Source: Verrucomicrobiales bacterium
Lineage (GTDB): Bacteria > Verrucomicrobiota > Verrucomicrobiia > Verrucomicrobiales > DEV007
Length of the DNA stretch: 48,289 nucleotides
Assembly: GCA_028281705.1 (NCBI GenBank)
Contig: JANQJH010000016.1
Span: 1 to 48,289, forward strand
Reading direction: 5' to 3'
Shown in pieces: positions 16,364 through 24,685 of this stretch; positions within the stretch are counted from its first letter, which is position 1, and the number at the start of each line of letters is the position of its first letter. The notes under the pieces were generated by a model that saw nothing but the letters and a program-made list of their open reading frames with translations, was not told the origin of the DNA and did not search any database. The position numbers were made by a program, and so were the translations under genes.

Positions 16364-17131
16364 CTAGCTCGTTTTTTCCCGGTCCCGCAAAAGATACCAA
16401 AGAAACCGCGTATTGTTCACCAAATATCTCTTAAAGAGACGGCGCGGCTCGATGCACATCCGAAAGCACCACTCCATTCCCAGGCGCTGAATCCAGGCGG
16501 GCGCCTGTTTCACCGCCCCGGCGTGAAAAGCGAAGGCGGCTCCGATCCCGAAATAGACTCCCGGGGGAAGCTCCCCTTTCATGTCCGCGAGGAGGCGCTC
16601 CTGTTTCGGGCACCCGAAGCAGGTCCAAATGAAATTGGCCTTCGCCTCCCGAAGCGCCTCGAGGATGGCGGCCCGATCCCCCGCATCCCATTCCCGAAAA
16701 GGCGGCGAGTAAGCGCCTGCGATGCGGGCCGCGGGATAACGCCGACCCAGATTTTCCTGCAGTTTTCCCAGGATCTCCGGAGTGCTTCCGAGCAAGAAAT
16801 GCCTGAGGTGGCCGTGGCCGAACTCTCCGGACCACTCGAACGACCGCGCCATGAACGTCGGACCGTAAACCCGGTCCTGAAGGTTTTCCCCGAAGCGGCG
16901 ATTGAGCACCCACACGAGTGGCATGCCATCCGGGAGAATGAGGTCGAATTGCGCCATCACCCGGCCGAAGGCCGGCTCGTGGCGCGCGAGAGCCAAGACA
17001 TGAGTATTGGCTGCCTCCACCAGGCGCACCCCTTCTCCAGACCGAGCCCAACCCGAAACCACCTCGAACGCCTCCCGGTAATGCGTCGCCGCAATCGGAA
17101 GTCCGAGGAGACGATGAGAGCGCAGGGACAT
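16364..17131 (-). CDS. WecG/TagA/CpsF family glycosyltransferase
   Basis: A 255-aa GT26 protein. It has EAANTHVLALARHEPAF (the conserved T at the acceptor pocket), LILPDGMPLVWVLNRRFG (the PDG active-site Asp), a GSTPEILGKLQENL segment and IWTCFGCPKQERLLADM, all family signatures (TagA, WecG). Members transfer ManNAc, ManNAcA or glucose to an undecaprenyl-linked first sugar at the membrane. The C-terminal GMEWCFRMCIEPRRLFKRYLVN is the membrane-associating region. The ATG start at 17131 is preferred. A TTG at 17164 just after the gmd stop is possible. Confidence 0.9.
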   Translation of the reverse strand: MSLRSHRLLGLPIAATHYREAFEVVSGWARSGEGVRLVEAANTHVLALARHEPAFGRVMAQFDLILPDGMPLVWVLNRRFGENLQDRVYGPTFMARSFEWSGEFGHGHLRHFLLGSTPEILGKLQENLGRRYPAARIAGAYSPPFREWDAGDRAAILEALREAKANFIWTCFGCPKQERLLADMKGELPPGVYFGIGAAFAFHAGAVKQAPAWIQRLGMEWCFRMCIEPRRLFKRYLVNNTRFLWYLLRDREKTS

Positions 17132-17170
17132 CGCTGGGTCCGGCGAATCGAACACCGGCGGCAATTCTTC

Positions 17171-18193
17171 TCAAACCAAACGTTCCTCCGCCTCGCGATG
17201 CGCCTTTTCCAGCTCGGCCAGTTTCAAGTCGGCATCGACCATGATGTTGACCAGCTCCCGGAACTTGACGGTCGGCTCCCAACCGAGTTGTTTTTTGGCT
17301 TTGGCAGGATTTCCGATCAGGAGATCGACCTCCGCAGGCCTCTCATAGCGCTTGTCATATTCCACGTACGCTTCCCAATCGAGGCCCAGCCGCTCGAATG
17401 AGGCCTGGACAAACTCCTTCACCGTATGCGTCTCATTGGTCGCGATGACGTAGTCGTCCGGCTCTTCCTGCTGGAGCATGAGCCACATCATCTCCACGTA
17501 TTCCTTGGCATAACCCCAGTCCCTCTTGGCGTCGAGGTTGCCCAGATAGAGTTTATCCTGAAGACCGACTTTGATCCGCGTGGCGGCACGCGTGATCTTC
17601 CGCGTGACAAAAGTTTCACCCCGGCGCGGTGACTCGTGATTGAAAAGAATGCCGCTGCTTCCATGGAGCCCAAAAGACTCGCGATAGTTGATCGTTAGCC
17701 AGTGCCCATACACTTTGGCACAAGCGTAGGGCGACCGCGGCCAAAACGGTGTCGTCTCGACTTGAGGAACTTCTTGCACTTTACCGAACATCTCTGACGA
17801 GGAAGCTTGATAGTAGCGCACCTTGCCAATGAGGCCGGTTTCGCGAATGGACTCCAACAATCGCTGCGTACCCAGCCCGGTGACGTCACCCGTATATTCC
17901 GGTGTATCGAAGGAAACGCGAACATGGCTCTGAGCGCCGAGATTGTAGATCTCGTCCGGCTGGAGTTCGTGCAAAAGTTTGGAGAGGACACCGGTATCCG
18001 TGAGATCTCCATAGTGGAGAAAGAGCTTCGTATCATCGAAGTGCGGATCGGAATAGATGTGGTTGATCCGCTGGGTATTGAACGAAGAAGAACGCCGGAT
18101 GATCCCGTGAACTTCATACCCCTTGCTCAAGAGCAGTTCAGCTAGATAGGAGCCGTCCTGACCTGTGATCCCAGTGACGAGTGCTTTCTTCAT
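17171..18193 (-). CDS. gmd: GDP-mannose 4,6-dehydratase
   Basis: A 340-aa extended SDR of standard Gmd length. It has [19 protein letters not shown], the [15 protein letters not shown] loop, [40 protein letters not shown] (Y-x-x-x-K) and [20 protein letters not shown], all diagnostic. It makes GDP-4-keto-6-deoxymannose from GDP-mannose. It is followed on the same strand by the WecG-like gene and preceded 21 bases upstream by fcl, giving the full GDP-L-fucose route. The terminal tail ([15 protein letters not shown]) is slightly longer than usual. Confidence 0.96.
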   Translation of the reverse strand: MKKALVTGITGQDGSYLAELLLSKGYEVHGIIRRSSSFNTQRINHIYSDPHFDDTKLFLHYGDLTDTGVLSKLLHELQPDEIYNLGAQSHVRVSFDTPEYTGDVTGLGTQRLLESIRETGLIGKVRYYQASSSEMFGKVQEVPQVETTPFWPRSPYACAKVYGHWLTINYRESFGLHGSSGILFNHESPRRGETFVTRKITRAATRIKVGLQDKLYLGNLDAKRDWGYAKEYVEMMWLMLQQEEPDDYVIATNETHTVKEFVQASFERLGLDWEAYVEYDKRYERPAEVDLLIGNPAKAKKQLGWEPTVKFRELVNIMVDADLKLAELEKAHREAEERLV

Positions 18194-18214
18194 AGAGATG
18201 CGTCGATTGATTGA

Positions 18215-19174
18215 TTAAGAACGGACTTTTTCCGCGGCCGTTTCCTCGAGGAAAGATTCATAGGTCTTCTTCAAGCCATCTTTGAGCGCGAGCGATGGCC
18301 GCCAGCCCGAACGGAGGATTCGCGTGCAGTCCAGCAGTTTCCTCGGTGTGCCATCGGGTTTGGTGACGTCGTAAGTGATCTTTCCCCCAAACCCCGTGGC
18401 CTCCTTCACCAACTGAGCGAGTTCGGCAATCGTATGGTCGACACCGCTCCCCACATTGATCCAGTCCGGTGGATTCTCCAGACCCAAGACATGGAGACAG
18501 GCGTCGGCCATATCGTCCACATGGAGAAATTCGCGGCGCACCTTCCCCGTCCCCCACACCGTGACCTCTTCATCCCCGCGCTCCTTGGCCTCATGGAACC
18601 TTCGCATCATGCCGGGGATCACATGGGAGTTCTCCGGATGATAGTTGTCCCCGGGGCCGTAGAGATTCGTCGGCATGACGGAATGATAGAGCACTCCGTA
18701 CTGCCGGCGATACGACTGGCAAAGTTTCAGCCCGGCAATCTTGGCGATGGCGTACGGCTCATTGGTCGATTCTAGCGGACTGGTCAAAAGGCAGTCCTCG
18801 GGCATCGGCTGAGGCGCTTCGCGAGGGTAGATGCAGGAACTGCCGAGAAAGAGAAGACGGGGCACCCCGGCGGCATAGGCGGCGTGAATCGTGTGCGCCG
18901 CGATGGCCAAGTTCTCATAAATGAACTCCGCGGGATAGTGACTATTGGCGTGAATCCCGCCCACCTTGGCCGCCGCCACCACAACGATGTCAGGGCGATG
19001 CTGCTCCATGTAACCCGTCACCGCCTCTTGATGACAGAGGTCCAGGCTGTCCTGGCGCGGCTGGAGGACATTCCCATAACCGGCCCCGTCCAAGGCGCGG
19101 CAAAGAGCACGGCCGACCATGCCACCGGATCCGGCCACGAGAATTTTGGCGTTATCTGACAGAGTCATCGTCAT
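18215..19174 (-). CDS. fcl: GDP-L-fucose synthase
   Basis: A 319-aa bifunctional epimerase-reductase that turns GDP-4-keto-6-deoxymannose into GDP-L-fucose. Motifs are [16 protein letters not shown] (NADP loop), [11 protein letters not shown] (family signature), [32 protein letters not shown] (Y-x-x-x-K), and [20 protein letters not shown]. These are the WcaG/Fcl landmarks. It pairs with gmd immediately downstream. The start is uncertain between ATG 19174 and 19168. GGAAG lies just before the first. Confidence 0.95.
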   Translation of the reverse strand: MTMTLSDNAKILVAGSGGMVGRALCRALDGAGYGNVLQPRQDSLDLCHQEAVTGYMEQHRPDIVVVAAAKVGGIHANSHYPAEFIYENLAIAAHTIHAAYAAGVPRLLFLGSSCIYPREAPQPMPEDCLLTSPLESTNEPYAIAKIAGLKLCQSYRRQYGVLYHSVMPTNLYGPGDNYHPENSHVIPGMMRRFHEAKERGDEEVTVWGTGKVRREFLHVDDMADACLHVLGLENPPDWINVGSGVDHTIAELAQLVKEATGFGGKITYDVTKPDGTPRKLLDCTRILRSGWRPSLALKDGLKKTYESFLEETAAEKVRS

Positions 19175-19192
19175 CTTCTTCCAGGGGAAACG

Positions 19193-20281
19193 CTAGCCAT
19201 TCAATGCGGAGCACACCCTCTCGATCTCCGCCTCAGAAAGATACGGATTCATCGGCAGACTCAGACCCTGCGCGGCCACCCGTTCGGTCACCGGAAAGTC
19301 ACCTTCGGCATGCCCGAGGTCGCTGAAGACCGGCTGGCGATGAAGAGGAACGGCATAGTAACTCACCGAAGGGATATCCGCCTTCGCCAGCAACCGGCGG
19401 AGCTCATCTCGCCGTTCTGATAGAATGGTATACTGGGCATACACCGAAGTGTTTCCCTCGGCGACGGGTGGCAGGGTGAGCTCACCTCCACCAAGCCTCG
19501 CATTGTAAATCGCCGCCACCTCCTGACGACTGGCCACCTCTTCATCGAACACATCCATCTTCGCTAACAAGACGGCCGCTTGCAGCGTGTCCAGCCGTCC
19601 GTTCACACCGAGAATGGGATGTTGATGTTTCTCCGCCTGGCCGTGGACACGGATCTGGCGCATGGTATCAGCCAACGGGCCGTCGTTGGTAAAGAGCGCC
19701 CCGCCCTCCCCATAGGCGCCGAGCGGTTTCGAGGGGAAGAATGAGGTGCTCCCAATGGTCGAGAGCGCACAGGAGCGCGTCCCCTGATGCGTGGCCCCAA
19801 AGGACTGCGCCGCATCCTCAATCACCGGCAAATTCCCGTGCCTTCGGGCAATCTCGTTGATCGCCGTCATGTCCGCCGTCTGGCCATAAATCCCAACCGG
19901 CATGATGGCCTTCGTCGCCGGCGTGATGGCCTCGGCCACCTTCGCTGGATCCATGTTCCAGGTCTTTTCATCGATGTCGACGAAAACAGGCACGGCACCA
20001 ATCAGGGCAATCATCTCGGCCGTCGAAATCCAGGTGTAGGGAACGGTGATCACTTCGTCCCCGGGACCGATCCCCAAGGCCATGAGAGCGATCAACAAGG
20101 TGTCCGTCCCACTGGCGGCGCCAATGCAGTGCTCGACCCCGACATAGCTGGCGAGGCGCGCCTCGAGTTCATTCACCTCCGGCCCGAGAACGTACTGACC
20201 GTGGTCGAGCACGGCGCCGATGCGCCGCTCCAGTTCCGGCCGGATGCGGGCTTGCTGCGTTTTCAGGTCAATGAACTGCAT
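19193..20281 (-). CDS. DegT/DnrJ/EryC1/StrS aminotransferase (WbpE/WlbC-like)
   Basis: A 362-aa PLP-dependent sugar aminotransferase and the first gene of the sugar block. FIDLKTQQARIRPELE, GQYVLGPEVNELE, the GTDTLLIAL loop, VIEDAAQSFGA (PLP Asp) and FFPSKPLGAYGEGGA (Schiff-base Lys) are present. Overall it resembles WbpE/WlbC, which aminate UDP-3-keto-GlcNAcA. The other enzymes of that route (wbpA, wbpB, wbpD) are not in the window. Amination of GDP-4-keto-6-deoxymannose from Gmd, as in perosamine synthesis, is an alternative. An ops-like element lies 17 bases upstream of its ATG. Confidence 0.88.
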   Translation of the reverse strand: MQFIDLKTQQARIRPELERRIGAVLDHGQYVLGPEVNELEARLASYVGVEHCIGAASGTDTLLIALMALGIGPGDEVITVPYTWISTAEMIALIGAVPVFVDIDEKTWNMDPAKVAEAITPATKAIMPVGIYGQTADMTAINEIARRHGNLPVIEDAAQSFGATHQGTRSCALSTIGSTSFFPSKPLGAYGEGGALFTNDGPLADTMRQIRVHGQAEKHQHPILGVNGRLDTLQAAVLLAKMDVFDEEVASRQEVAAIYNARLGGGELTLPPVAEGNTSVYAQYTILSERRDELRRLLAKADIPSVSYYAVPLHRQPVFSDLGHAEGDFPVTERVAAQGLSLPMNPYLSEAEIERVCSALNG

Positions 20282-20297
20282 CCCATTCAGAAGGTGA

Positions 20298-20309
20298 CAC
20301 GCTTCCGCC
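20298..20309 (-). promoter_or_regulatory. ops-like element for an RfaH/NusG paralogue
   Basis: On the minus strand this reads GGCGGAAGCGTG, differing at one base from the enterobacterial ops core GGCGGTAGCGTG that recruits RfaH to paused polymerase. It lies in the leader between the NusG-like gene and the first gene of the polysaccharide operon, exactly where RfaH-type antitermination would act. The match is seen directly. The function is inferred. Confidence 0.55.
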
Positions 20310-20318
20310 CTTGGTCAG

Positions 20319-20331
20319 TTGCCTGAGGCAA
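20319..20331. promoter_or_regulatory. small hairpin in the polysaccharide operon leader
   Basis: TTGCC-TGA-GGCAA forms a 5-bp stem with a 3-base loop ten bases upstream (minus strand) of the ops-like element. A hairpin that follows transcription this closely could set a pause. No terminator U-run is present. Confidence 0.35.
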
Positions 20332-20387
20332 AACCGGGAGCGGGGACAGGAGTGGAACGCCGAGGCGTCCCAGGAGGAATGGACGCA

Positions 20388-20414
20388 ACGGTCTCCGACA
20401 TCAAGAGAGACCGT
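20388..20414. promoter_or_regulatory. leader stem-loop ACGGTCTC/GAGACCGT
   Basis: A perfect 8-bp stem with an 11-base loop lies 65 bases after the end of the NusG-like gene. It could be the NusG-gene terminator or a leader structure of the sugar operon. No poly-U follows on the minus strand. Confidence 0.45.
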
Positions 20415-20478
20415 CGCTATGATTAGGTGGTGACTGATTGATAGATGGGTGCGGCTCTCTCGGGACGCGGGAGAATCT

Positions 20479-21024
20479 CTATTGGTAATTGACGCTGACG
20501 AGGTCCCGCGCGGGCACATCCACGGGTTGGGTCTGGCCCAGGACTTCCATCAGGACTTTCACCCGGTCCTTCGCCGGCATGTAATGATGCACAATCGCCT
20601 TGAGCCCGCGGAAGGGTCCCTCGGCGATCTCCACCTCATCGCCCGGCTTGATCACGGGCTTCAAAAGCTTCACCTCATCCGGGCCGATCTCCGATTTGAG
20701 GAACTCGATGAAGGCGGGAGCGATGGGAACGTAATTCTCACCGAAGTGGACGATGGTGGAGACTCCGTTGGCGTAGGTCACCGCCCGGCTCTGCTTTTCG
20801 AAGTTGAACCGGGCGAAGATGTAGCTGGGAAACATCGCCTGATAAAACAGGACTTTGCCGCGCCGCGTCGCCTTGTGGAACCGAATCCTAGGACAGAACG
20901 TCTCCACATCGGTGAACTGCCGGACGTGGGCGGCAGCGATATGTTCGCATTTGGTCTTCGTCCGGAGGGTGTACCACGCGGTCCCATCGGGATAGTGTCT
21001 GGGGTCGAGGTCTTCGTTTGTCAC
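20479..21024 (-). CDS. NusG paralogue (RfaH/UpxY-type antiterminator)
   Basis: A 181-aa protein. The NGN domain (residues about 15-110) starts with the typical WYTLRTKTKCEHIAAAHV and has the FCPRIRFHKATRRGKV and MFPSYIFARFN segments seen in specialised NusG proteins. The C-terminal KOW domain (about 125-181) has IKPGDEVEIAEGPFRGLKAIV. The basic linker replaces the acidic one of housekeeping NusG. Such paralogues bind RNA polymerase at a leader signal and prevent termination in long polysaccharide operons. It lies directly upstream of a 17-gene sugar locus whose leader has an ops-like site, and 52 bases after the GbsR-type gene, so the two regulators are probably co-transcribed. Confidence 0.9.
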   Translation of the reverse strand: MTNEDLDPRHYPDGTAWYTLRTKTKCEHIAAAHVRQFTDVETFCPRIRFHKATRRGKVLFYQAMFPSYIFARFNFEKQSRAVTYANGVSTIVHFGENYVPIAPAFIEFLKSEIGPDEVKLLKPVIKPGDEVEIAEGPFRGLKAIVHHYMPAKDRVKVLMEVLGQTQPVDVPARDLVSVNYQ

Positions 21025-21076
21025 GGGTTTTTGGCGGGGGAGGTAGAAGTTGTCAGAGGTTGTTGTTGTTCAAAGA

Positions 21077-21595
21077 CTAGGATAAAAATCGTCGGATCAG
21101 CGGGAGTAGCTTTTCGGTCCGCTTGTGCCAGGCTCCAAGTTTTCCAATTCGCTCGTTGTAAAAACCGGCATGCTTTCCGTGGGATTCGGGCAAGAGCTCT
21201 CGAAGTCCGTCGAGCCGCTCCGTGCCACTCTCCAGGTGAGGTAGCAGTTCTTCCCGAATGAAGCCGCCGACCAGCTTCTTCAGCTCGGTCTCCGCCACGT
21301 AGTAATCCTTGCGCGTCCCTCCGACATAGACAGCCCGAACCGCCCCGAGCGACCGGAGAAACTTCAGCCCCTGACTCGTCGACCCCTTGCTGATCTGCAG
21401 CCACTGCAGAATCTCGTCGAAGGAACGCGGCTCCGGCGAGATGTAGAGAAAGCCGTAGATCTCACCCACCGACTTCGGCAGCCCGAGAACGCGAACGCCA
21501 TTGACGAAGAGATCGATCACCCCGGTTTCCAGCGCACTGAGCTCCGAGCGCTTGTCATTCGCTTCGCTCTTTAAAACCGGATGAGATTGAGACAT
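21077..21595 (-). CDS. GbsR/MarR-family transcriptional regulator
   Basis: A 172-aa winged-helix regulator. Residues about 20-95 form the DNA-binding domain: LPKSVGEIYGFLYISPEPRSFDEILQWLQISKGSTSQGLKFLRSLGAVR, the GbsR signature, followed by a wing (YVGGTRKDYYVAE). The C-terminal half is helical and may dimerize or bind a ligand. Its gene starts the unit that continues with the NusG paralogue and then the sugar genes, and it is divergent from lpxC-fabZ. It could therefore coordinate polysaccharide and lipid A synthesis. Palindromes in the shared promoter (21646-21695) are candidate operators. Confidence 0.85.
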   Translation of the reverse strand: MSQSHPVLKSEANDKRSELSALETGVIDLFVNGVRVLGLPKSVGEIYGFLYISPEPRSFDEILQWLQISKGSTSQGLKFLRSLGAVRAVYVGGTRKDYYVAETELKKLVGGFIREELLPHLESGTERLDGLRELLPESHGKHAGFYNERIGKLGAWHKRTEKLLPLIRRFLS

Positions 21596-21645
21596 CTTGG
21601 GGTGGCAATTCTAGAAAATCTGGGATCCTAAACTTTCCATCCCAA

Positions 21646-21665
21646 TGTTCAAGAATAAATGAACA
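21646..21665. promoter_or_regulatory. palindrome TGTTCA-N8-TGAACA, candidate operator
   Basis: Perfect 6-bp arms separated by 8 AT-rich bases lie 51 bases upstream of the gbsR start and 118 upstream of lpxC. The size and symmetry suit a dimeric winged-helix regulator such as the adjacent GbsR protein. Confidence 0.45.
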
Positions 21666-21669
21666 AAAT

Positions 21670-21695
21670 ATGTCTTCGACATCCTGATTATCAGG
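21670..21695. promoter_or_regulatory. two abutting palindromes, candidate operators
   Basis: ATGTC-TTC-GACAT (21670-21682) is followed without a gap by CCTGAT-T-ATCAGG (21683-21695). Both are perfect. They sit in the divergent gbsR/lpxC intergenic region right after the TGTTCA palindrome and could be operators or promoter-proximal stem-loops. Confidence 0.4.
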
Positions 21696-21782
21696 AATCG
21701 TTCCCTAGACAGGTCATTCCTCACCCGGCGGCACCGTGATGCCGCTTGCAAGCGCGCACTTCGTTTGCGATTAGGGGGGCAC

Positions 21783-23099
21783 ATGGCCGATTCCGACTTT
21801 CAACACACCCTGAACAAGCCGAGCTCACTCGCCGGCACCTCGCTACACACCGGAGAAAAGGTCACCCTCACCCTCAAGCCGGCCCCACCTCACCACGGGC
21901 TCAAGTTTCGGCGGATCGATCTCCCGGATGAGCCCTTCATCGATGCCGATGTGTCGAAGGTGAAAATGGTGGAGCGCGCCACGACCCTCGCCGAGGGCAG
22001 CGTCAAGGTGCACACCGTAGAACACGTGATCTCCGCCCTCGTCGGCATGGGCGTGGACAACGCCATCATCGAGATGGACGCCAACGAGCCCCCGATCGGC
22101 GACGGAAGTTCGGCCCCCTTCGTCGAGTGCATCAAGCAGGCTGGACTCCTCAAGCAGGACGCCCTCCGCCAGGTCTACGAGATCCGGGAACCCATCCACA
22201 AGGAATTCAAGAACGGCTCCATTCTCACCATCGTCCCCGACAAGAAATTTCGGATCTCCTGCACCCAGGTCGGGCCCAAGGGCCGCATGACCCAATACCT
22301 CAGCCTCGAGGTCACTCCCGAGATCTACGAAAAGGAGATCGCCGCCGCCCGCACCTTCGTCTTCTACGAAGATGTCAAGCCGTTGATGGACAAGGGCCTC
22401 ATCAAGGGCGGCAGCCTGGAAAACGCCATCGTCATTCGGGACGACACCACCCTGAGCAAGGAACCTCTCCGATTTGAGAACGAGTTCGTCCGGCACAAAA
22501 TCCTCGATGTCATTGGGGATCTCGCGCTCTGCGGGAAGCGCTTCATGGGCCATGTCATCGCCGTCATGCCGGGTCACGCCTCCAACACGGAGATGGCCAA
22601 ACAGCTCGGGCACCATTTCGCCCGCCAGGCCTCCATGGTCAAACCCGTCTCCATCCCCACCGGCAAGGCGGTCCTCGATGTGAACGAGGTCATGCAGATC
22701 CTGCCGCATCGCTATCCCTTTCTCATGGTCGATCGCATCGTCGACTTTGAAGGGGATAACAAGTGCACCGGTGTGAAGTCGGTCACGATCAACGAACCGT
22801 ATTTCCAAGGACACTTCCCCGGACATCCCGTGATGCCCGGCGTCTTGCAAGTCGAAGGCATGGCCCAAGTCGCCAGCATCCTCATGCTGCGAAAGGGTGA
22901 GAATCAAGGAAAGATCGGCTACTTCATGAGCGCGGACAAGGTGAAGTTCCGCAAGCCGGTCTTCCCTGGCGACACGCTCTTCATCGAGGCGGAAATTCTC
23001 AAGATCCGCCGCAGTATCGGCGTCGCCGTGGCCAGCTGCCTCGTGAACGGCGAGGTAGTTTCCGAAGGCGAACTCAAATTCAGCCTCTTCACGCCCTAA
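21783..23099 (+). CDS. lpxC/fabZ: bifunctional UDP-3-O-acyl-GlcNAc deacetylase / 3-hydroxyacyl-ACP dehydratase
   Basis: A 438-aa fusion. LpxC domain (about 1-295): SLAGTSLHTGEKVTLTLKP, the zinc His in VEHVISALVGMG, GDGSSAPFV, RHKILDVIGDLALCG (second His and Asp) and the catalytic His in VMPGHASN. FabZ domain (about 300-438): ILPHRYPFLMVDRIVDF (catalytic His) and HFPGHPVMPGVLQVEGMAQVA (catalytic Glu). The fusion joins the committed step of lipid A synthesis to fatty-acid dehydration. It is known in Bacteroidetes and PVC bacteria. The start at 21783 has an AGGGGGG Shine-Dalgarno. It opens an operon with lpxA and ubiE. Confidence 0.97.
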   Translation: MADSDFQHTLNKPSSLAGTSLHTGEKVTLTLKPAPPHHGLKFRRIDLPDEPFIDADVSKVKMVERATTLAEGSVKVHTVEHVISALVGMGVDNAIIEMDANEPPIGDGSSAPFVECIKQAGLLKQDALRQVYEIREPIHKEFKNGSILTIVPDKKFRISCTQVGPKGRMTQYLSLEVTPEIYEKEIAAARTFVFYEDVKPLMDKGLIKGGSLENAIVIRDDTTLSKEPLRFENEFVRHKILDVIGDLALCGKRFMGHVIAVMPGHASNTEMAKQLGHHFARQASMVKPVSIPTGKAVLDVNEVMQILPHRYPFLMVDRIVDFEGDNKCTGVKSVTINEPYFQGHFPGHPVMPGVLQVEGMAQVASILMLRKGENQGKIGYFMSADKVKFRKPVFPGDTLFIEAEILKIRRSIGVAVASCLVNGEVVSEGELKFSLFTP

Positions 23100-23118
23100 C
23101 GAACACCGCGCGGAGATC

Positions 23119-23895
23119 ATGGCGACCGAGATTCATCCGACCGCAATCGTCGACCCCGAGGCGTCGCTCGGTCAAGACTGCGTCATCGGTCCCTACTGCG
23201 TCCTCAACGGCCCCGTCCAGTTAGGCGACCGCTGCCGTCTCAAGAGCCATTGTGTCATCTCAGGGCCCAGCACCATCGGTCCGGACAATCTCTTTTACCC
23301 CTTCGCCACCATCGGCGAGCAGACCCAAGACCTCAAATACCAGGGCGAACCGACCTTTCTCGCGATCGGTCAGAACAACGTCTTCCGCGAGAGCGTCACC
23401 GTCCACCGCAGCACCGCAGCCAATGGAAAAACCGCGATCGGAAGTCACGGAAACTTCTTGGCTTACAGCCACATCGCGCACGATTGCCAGGTCGGCGACC
23501 ATGTCATCTTCTCCAACAACGCCACCCTCGCCGGCCACGTCCGCGTGGATGATTACGCCGTCCTCGGAGGTTTCACCGGCATCCACCAGTTCTGTCGTAT
23601 CGGGGAACACGTCATCACCGGGGGATGCACCAAGATCGTCCAGGATCTCCCGCCTTTCATGATCGCCGATGGCAACCCGGCTGAGGTTCGCAGCGTCAAT
23701 AGGGTCGGACTGGAACGCCGCGGATTTGATGAGAGCAGCATCCGCGCGCTCCGGGAGTGCTACAAACTGCTCTACCGCGGCGAACTCAATACCAAGCAGG
23801 CGGTTGAAGCCATTGCCCGGAGTTACCCGGAAGACCTTCTCGTCCGGCGCCTCACCGATTTCGTATCCGCCAGCGAACGCGGGATCATTCGCTGA
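23119..23895 (+). CDS. lpxA: UDP-N-acetylglucosamine acyltransferase
   Basis: A 258-aa left-handed parallel beta-helix enzyme. Hexapeptide repeats run through residues 1-190 (IHPTAIVDPEASLGQDCVIGPYC and so on). The catalytic His lies in LAYSHIAHDCQVG, and GGFTGIHQFCRIGEHVITGG and DGNPAEVRSVNRVGLERRGF are LpxA signatures. The C-terminal helical part is complete. It performs the first step of lipid A synthesis. It lies 19 bases downstream of lpxC-fabZ, so they are co-transcribed. Confidence 0.96.
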   Translation: MATEIHPTAIVDPEASLGQDCVIGPYCVLNGPVQLGDRCRLKSHCVISGPSTIGPDNLFYPFATIGEQTQDLKYQGEPTFLAIGQNNVFRESVTVHRSTAANGKTAIGSHGNFLAYSHIAHDCQVGDHVIFSNNATLAGHVRVDDYAVLGGFTGIHQFCRIGEHVITGGCTKIVQDLPPFMIADGNPAEVRSVNRVGLERRGFDESSIRALRECYKLLYRGELNTKQAVEAIARSYPEDLLVRRLTDFVSASERGIIR

Positions 23896-23924
23896 CTCAG
23901 TCTCACACGTTCACCCTACCACCC

Positions 23925-24602
23925 GTGCAGGATCCCGGATTTGTTAGACGTGCCTTCTCGGAAATCGCCGGCCGCTACGTCTTTACCAATCACGTCCTCA
24001 GCCTCTGGACCGATGTCCTCTGGCGTCGAAAGTTCGTTCGCGGCATCAAGAAAGCGCAACCCAAAGTCCTTCTCGACATCGCCACCGGAAGTGGCGACGT
24101 CGCCCTCGAGATCCGGCGGCAATGCCCCGACATCGTCGTCGTGGGCGCCGATTTCTGTCAACCCATGCTCCTCCAGGCACGCCAGGCCGGTCTCTCCGAT
24201 CTGCTCGTGGCTGACGGTCTCTGTCTCCCGTTTGCCGATGCCACCTTCGACGCCGTCACCGTCGCCTTCGGCCTCCGCAACATGGCCTCGTGGAAGGACG
24301 CCCTGGACGAGTGGCAACGCGTTCTCCGGCCGGGCGGCACCGTTCATATCCTCGATTTCTCCCAGCCCACCTGGCAACCCTTCCGGGGCCTCTACCTCTT
24401 CTACCTCCACCGCGTGCTCCCCAAAATCGCCGGCCTCCTCACTGGTCGCCGCCAAGCCTACGAGTACCTCTCCACCTCCATCGACCAATTTCCCCAAGGC
24501 GAATCCATGTGCCGCCTCATCCAGGAATCCGGCTTCAGCAGTGCCACCCACCGCCCCCTAAGCGGCGGAATCGCCACTGTGTATCTCGCCCAAAAAACTT
24601 AA
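23925..24602 (+). CDS. ubiE: UbiE/MenG-type quinone C-methyltransferase
   Basis: A 225-aa class I methyltransferase. VRRAFSEIAGRYVFTNHVLSLWTDVLWRR is the family N-terminus (normally ..MF..IA.RYD..N..LS.G.D..WR). It is followed by VLLDIATGSGDVALEI (SAM loop), DGLCLPFADATFDAVTVAFGLRNM (signature 2) and VLRPGGTVHILDFSQP. It methylates demethylmenaquinone or demethoxyubiquinol. GTG 23925 is the only start that fits. The gene lies 29 bases after lpxA and is the last gene of the operon before two stem-loops. Confidence 0.88.
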   Translation: MQDPGFVRRAFSEIAGRYVFTNHVLSLWTDVLWRRKFVRGIKKAQPKVLLDIATGSGDVALEIRRQCPDIVVVGADFCQPMLLQARQAGLSDLLVADGLCLPFADATFDAVTVAFGLRNMASWKDALDEWQRVLRPGGTVHILDFSQPTWQPFRGLYLFYLHRVLPKIAGLLTGRRQAYEYLSTSIDQFPQGESMCRLIQESGFSSATHRPLSGGIATVYLAQKT

Positions 24603-24608
24603 ACCTAA

Positions 24609-24666
24609 ACTTTAACTTACACTTAAACTCCTGAATCAGCGCAGGAGTCCAAGTTGAAGTTAAAGT
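24609..24666. terminator. 25-bp imperfect stem-loop after ubiE (repeat copy A)
   Basis: Arms 24609-24633 and 24642-24666 pair at 21 of 25 positions around an 8-base loop (AATCAGCG). It stands between convergent ubiE and rplQ and may terminate plus-strand transcription. The same sequence family occurs at 5299-5351. Confidence 0.6.
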
Positions 24667-24685
24667 AGTTCTCTACACACAACGA

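Noticed and set aside
16244..17401. 385-aa open frame on the plus strand
   Set aside because: It is antisense to the WecG-like gene and the end of gmd. It has no signature and crosses two genes.
21843..23120. 425-aa open frame on the minus strand
   Set aside because: It is antisense to lpxC-fabZ, where every catalytic residue is in place. The frame has a low-complexity composition rich in D, G, E and L.
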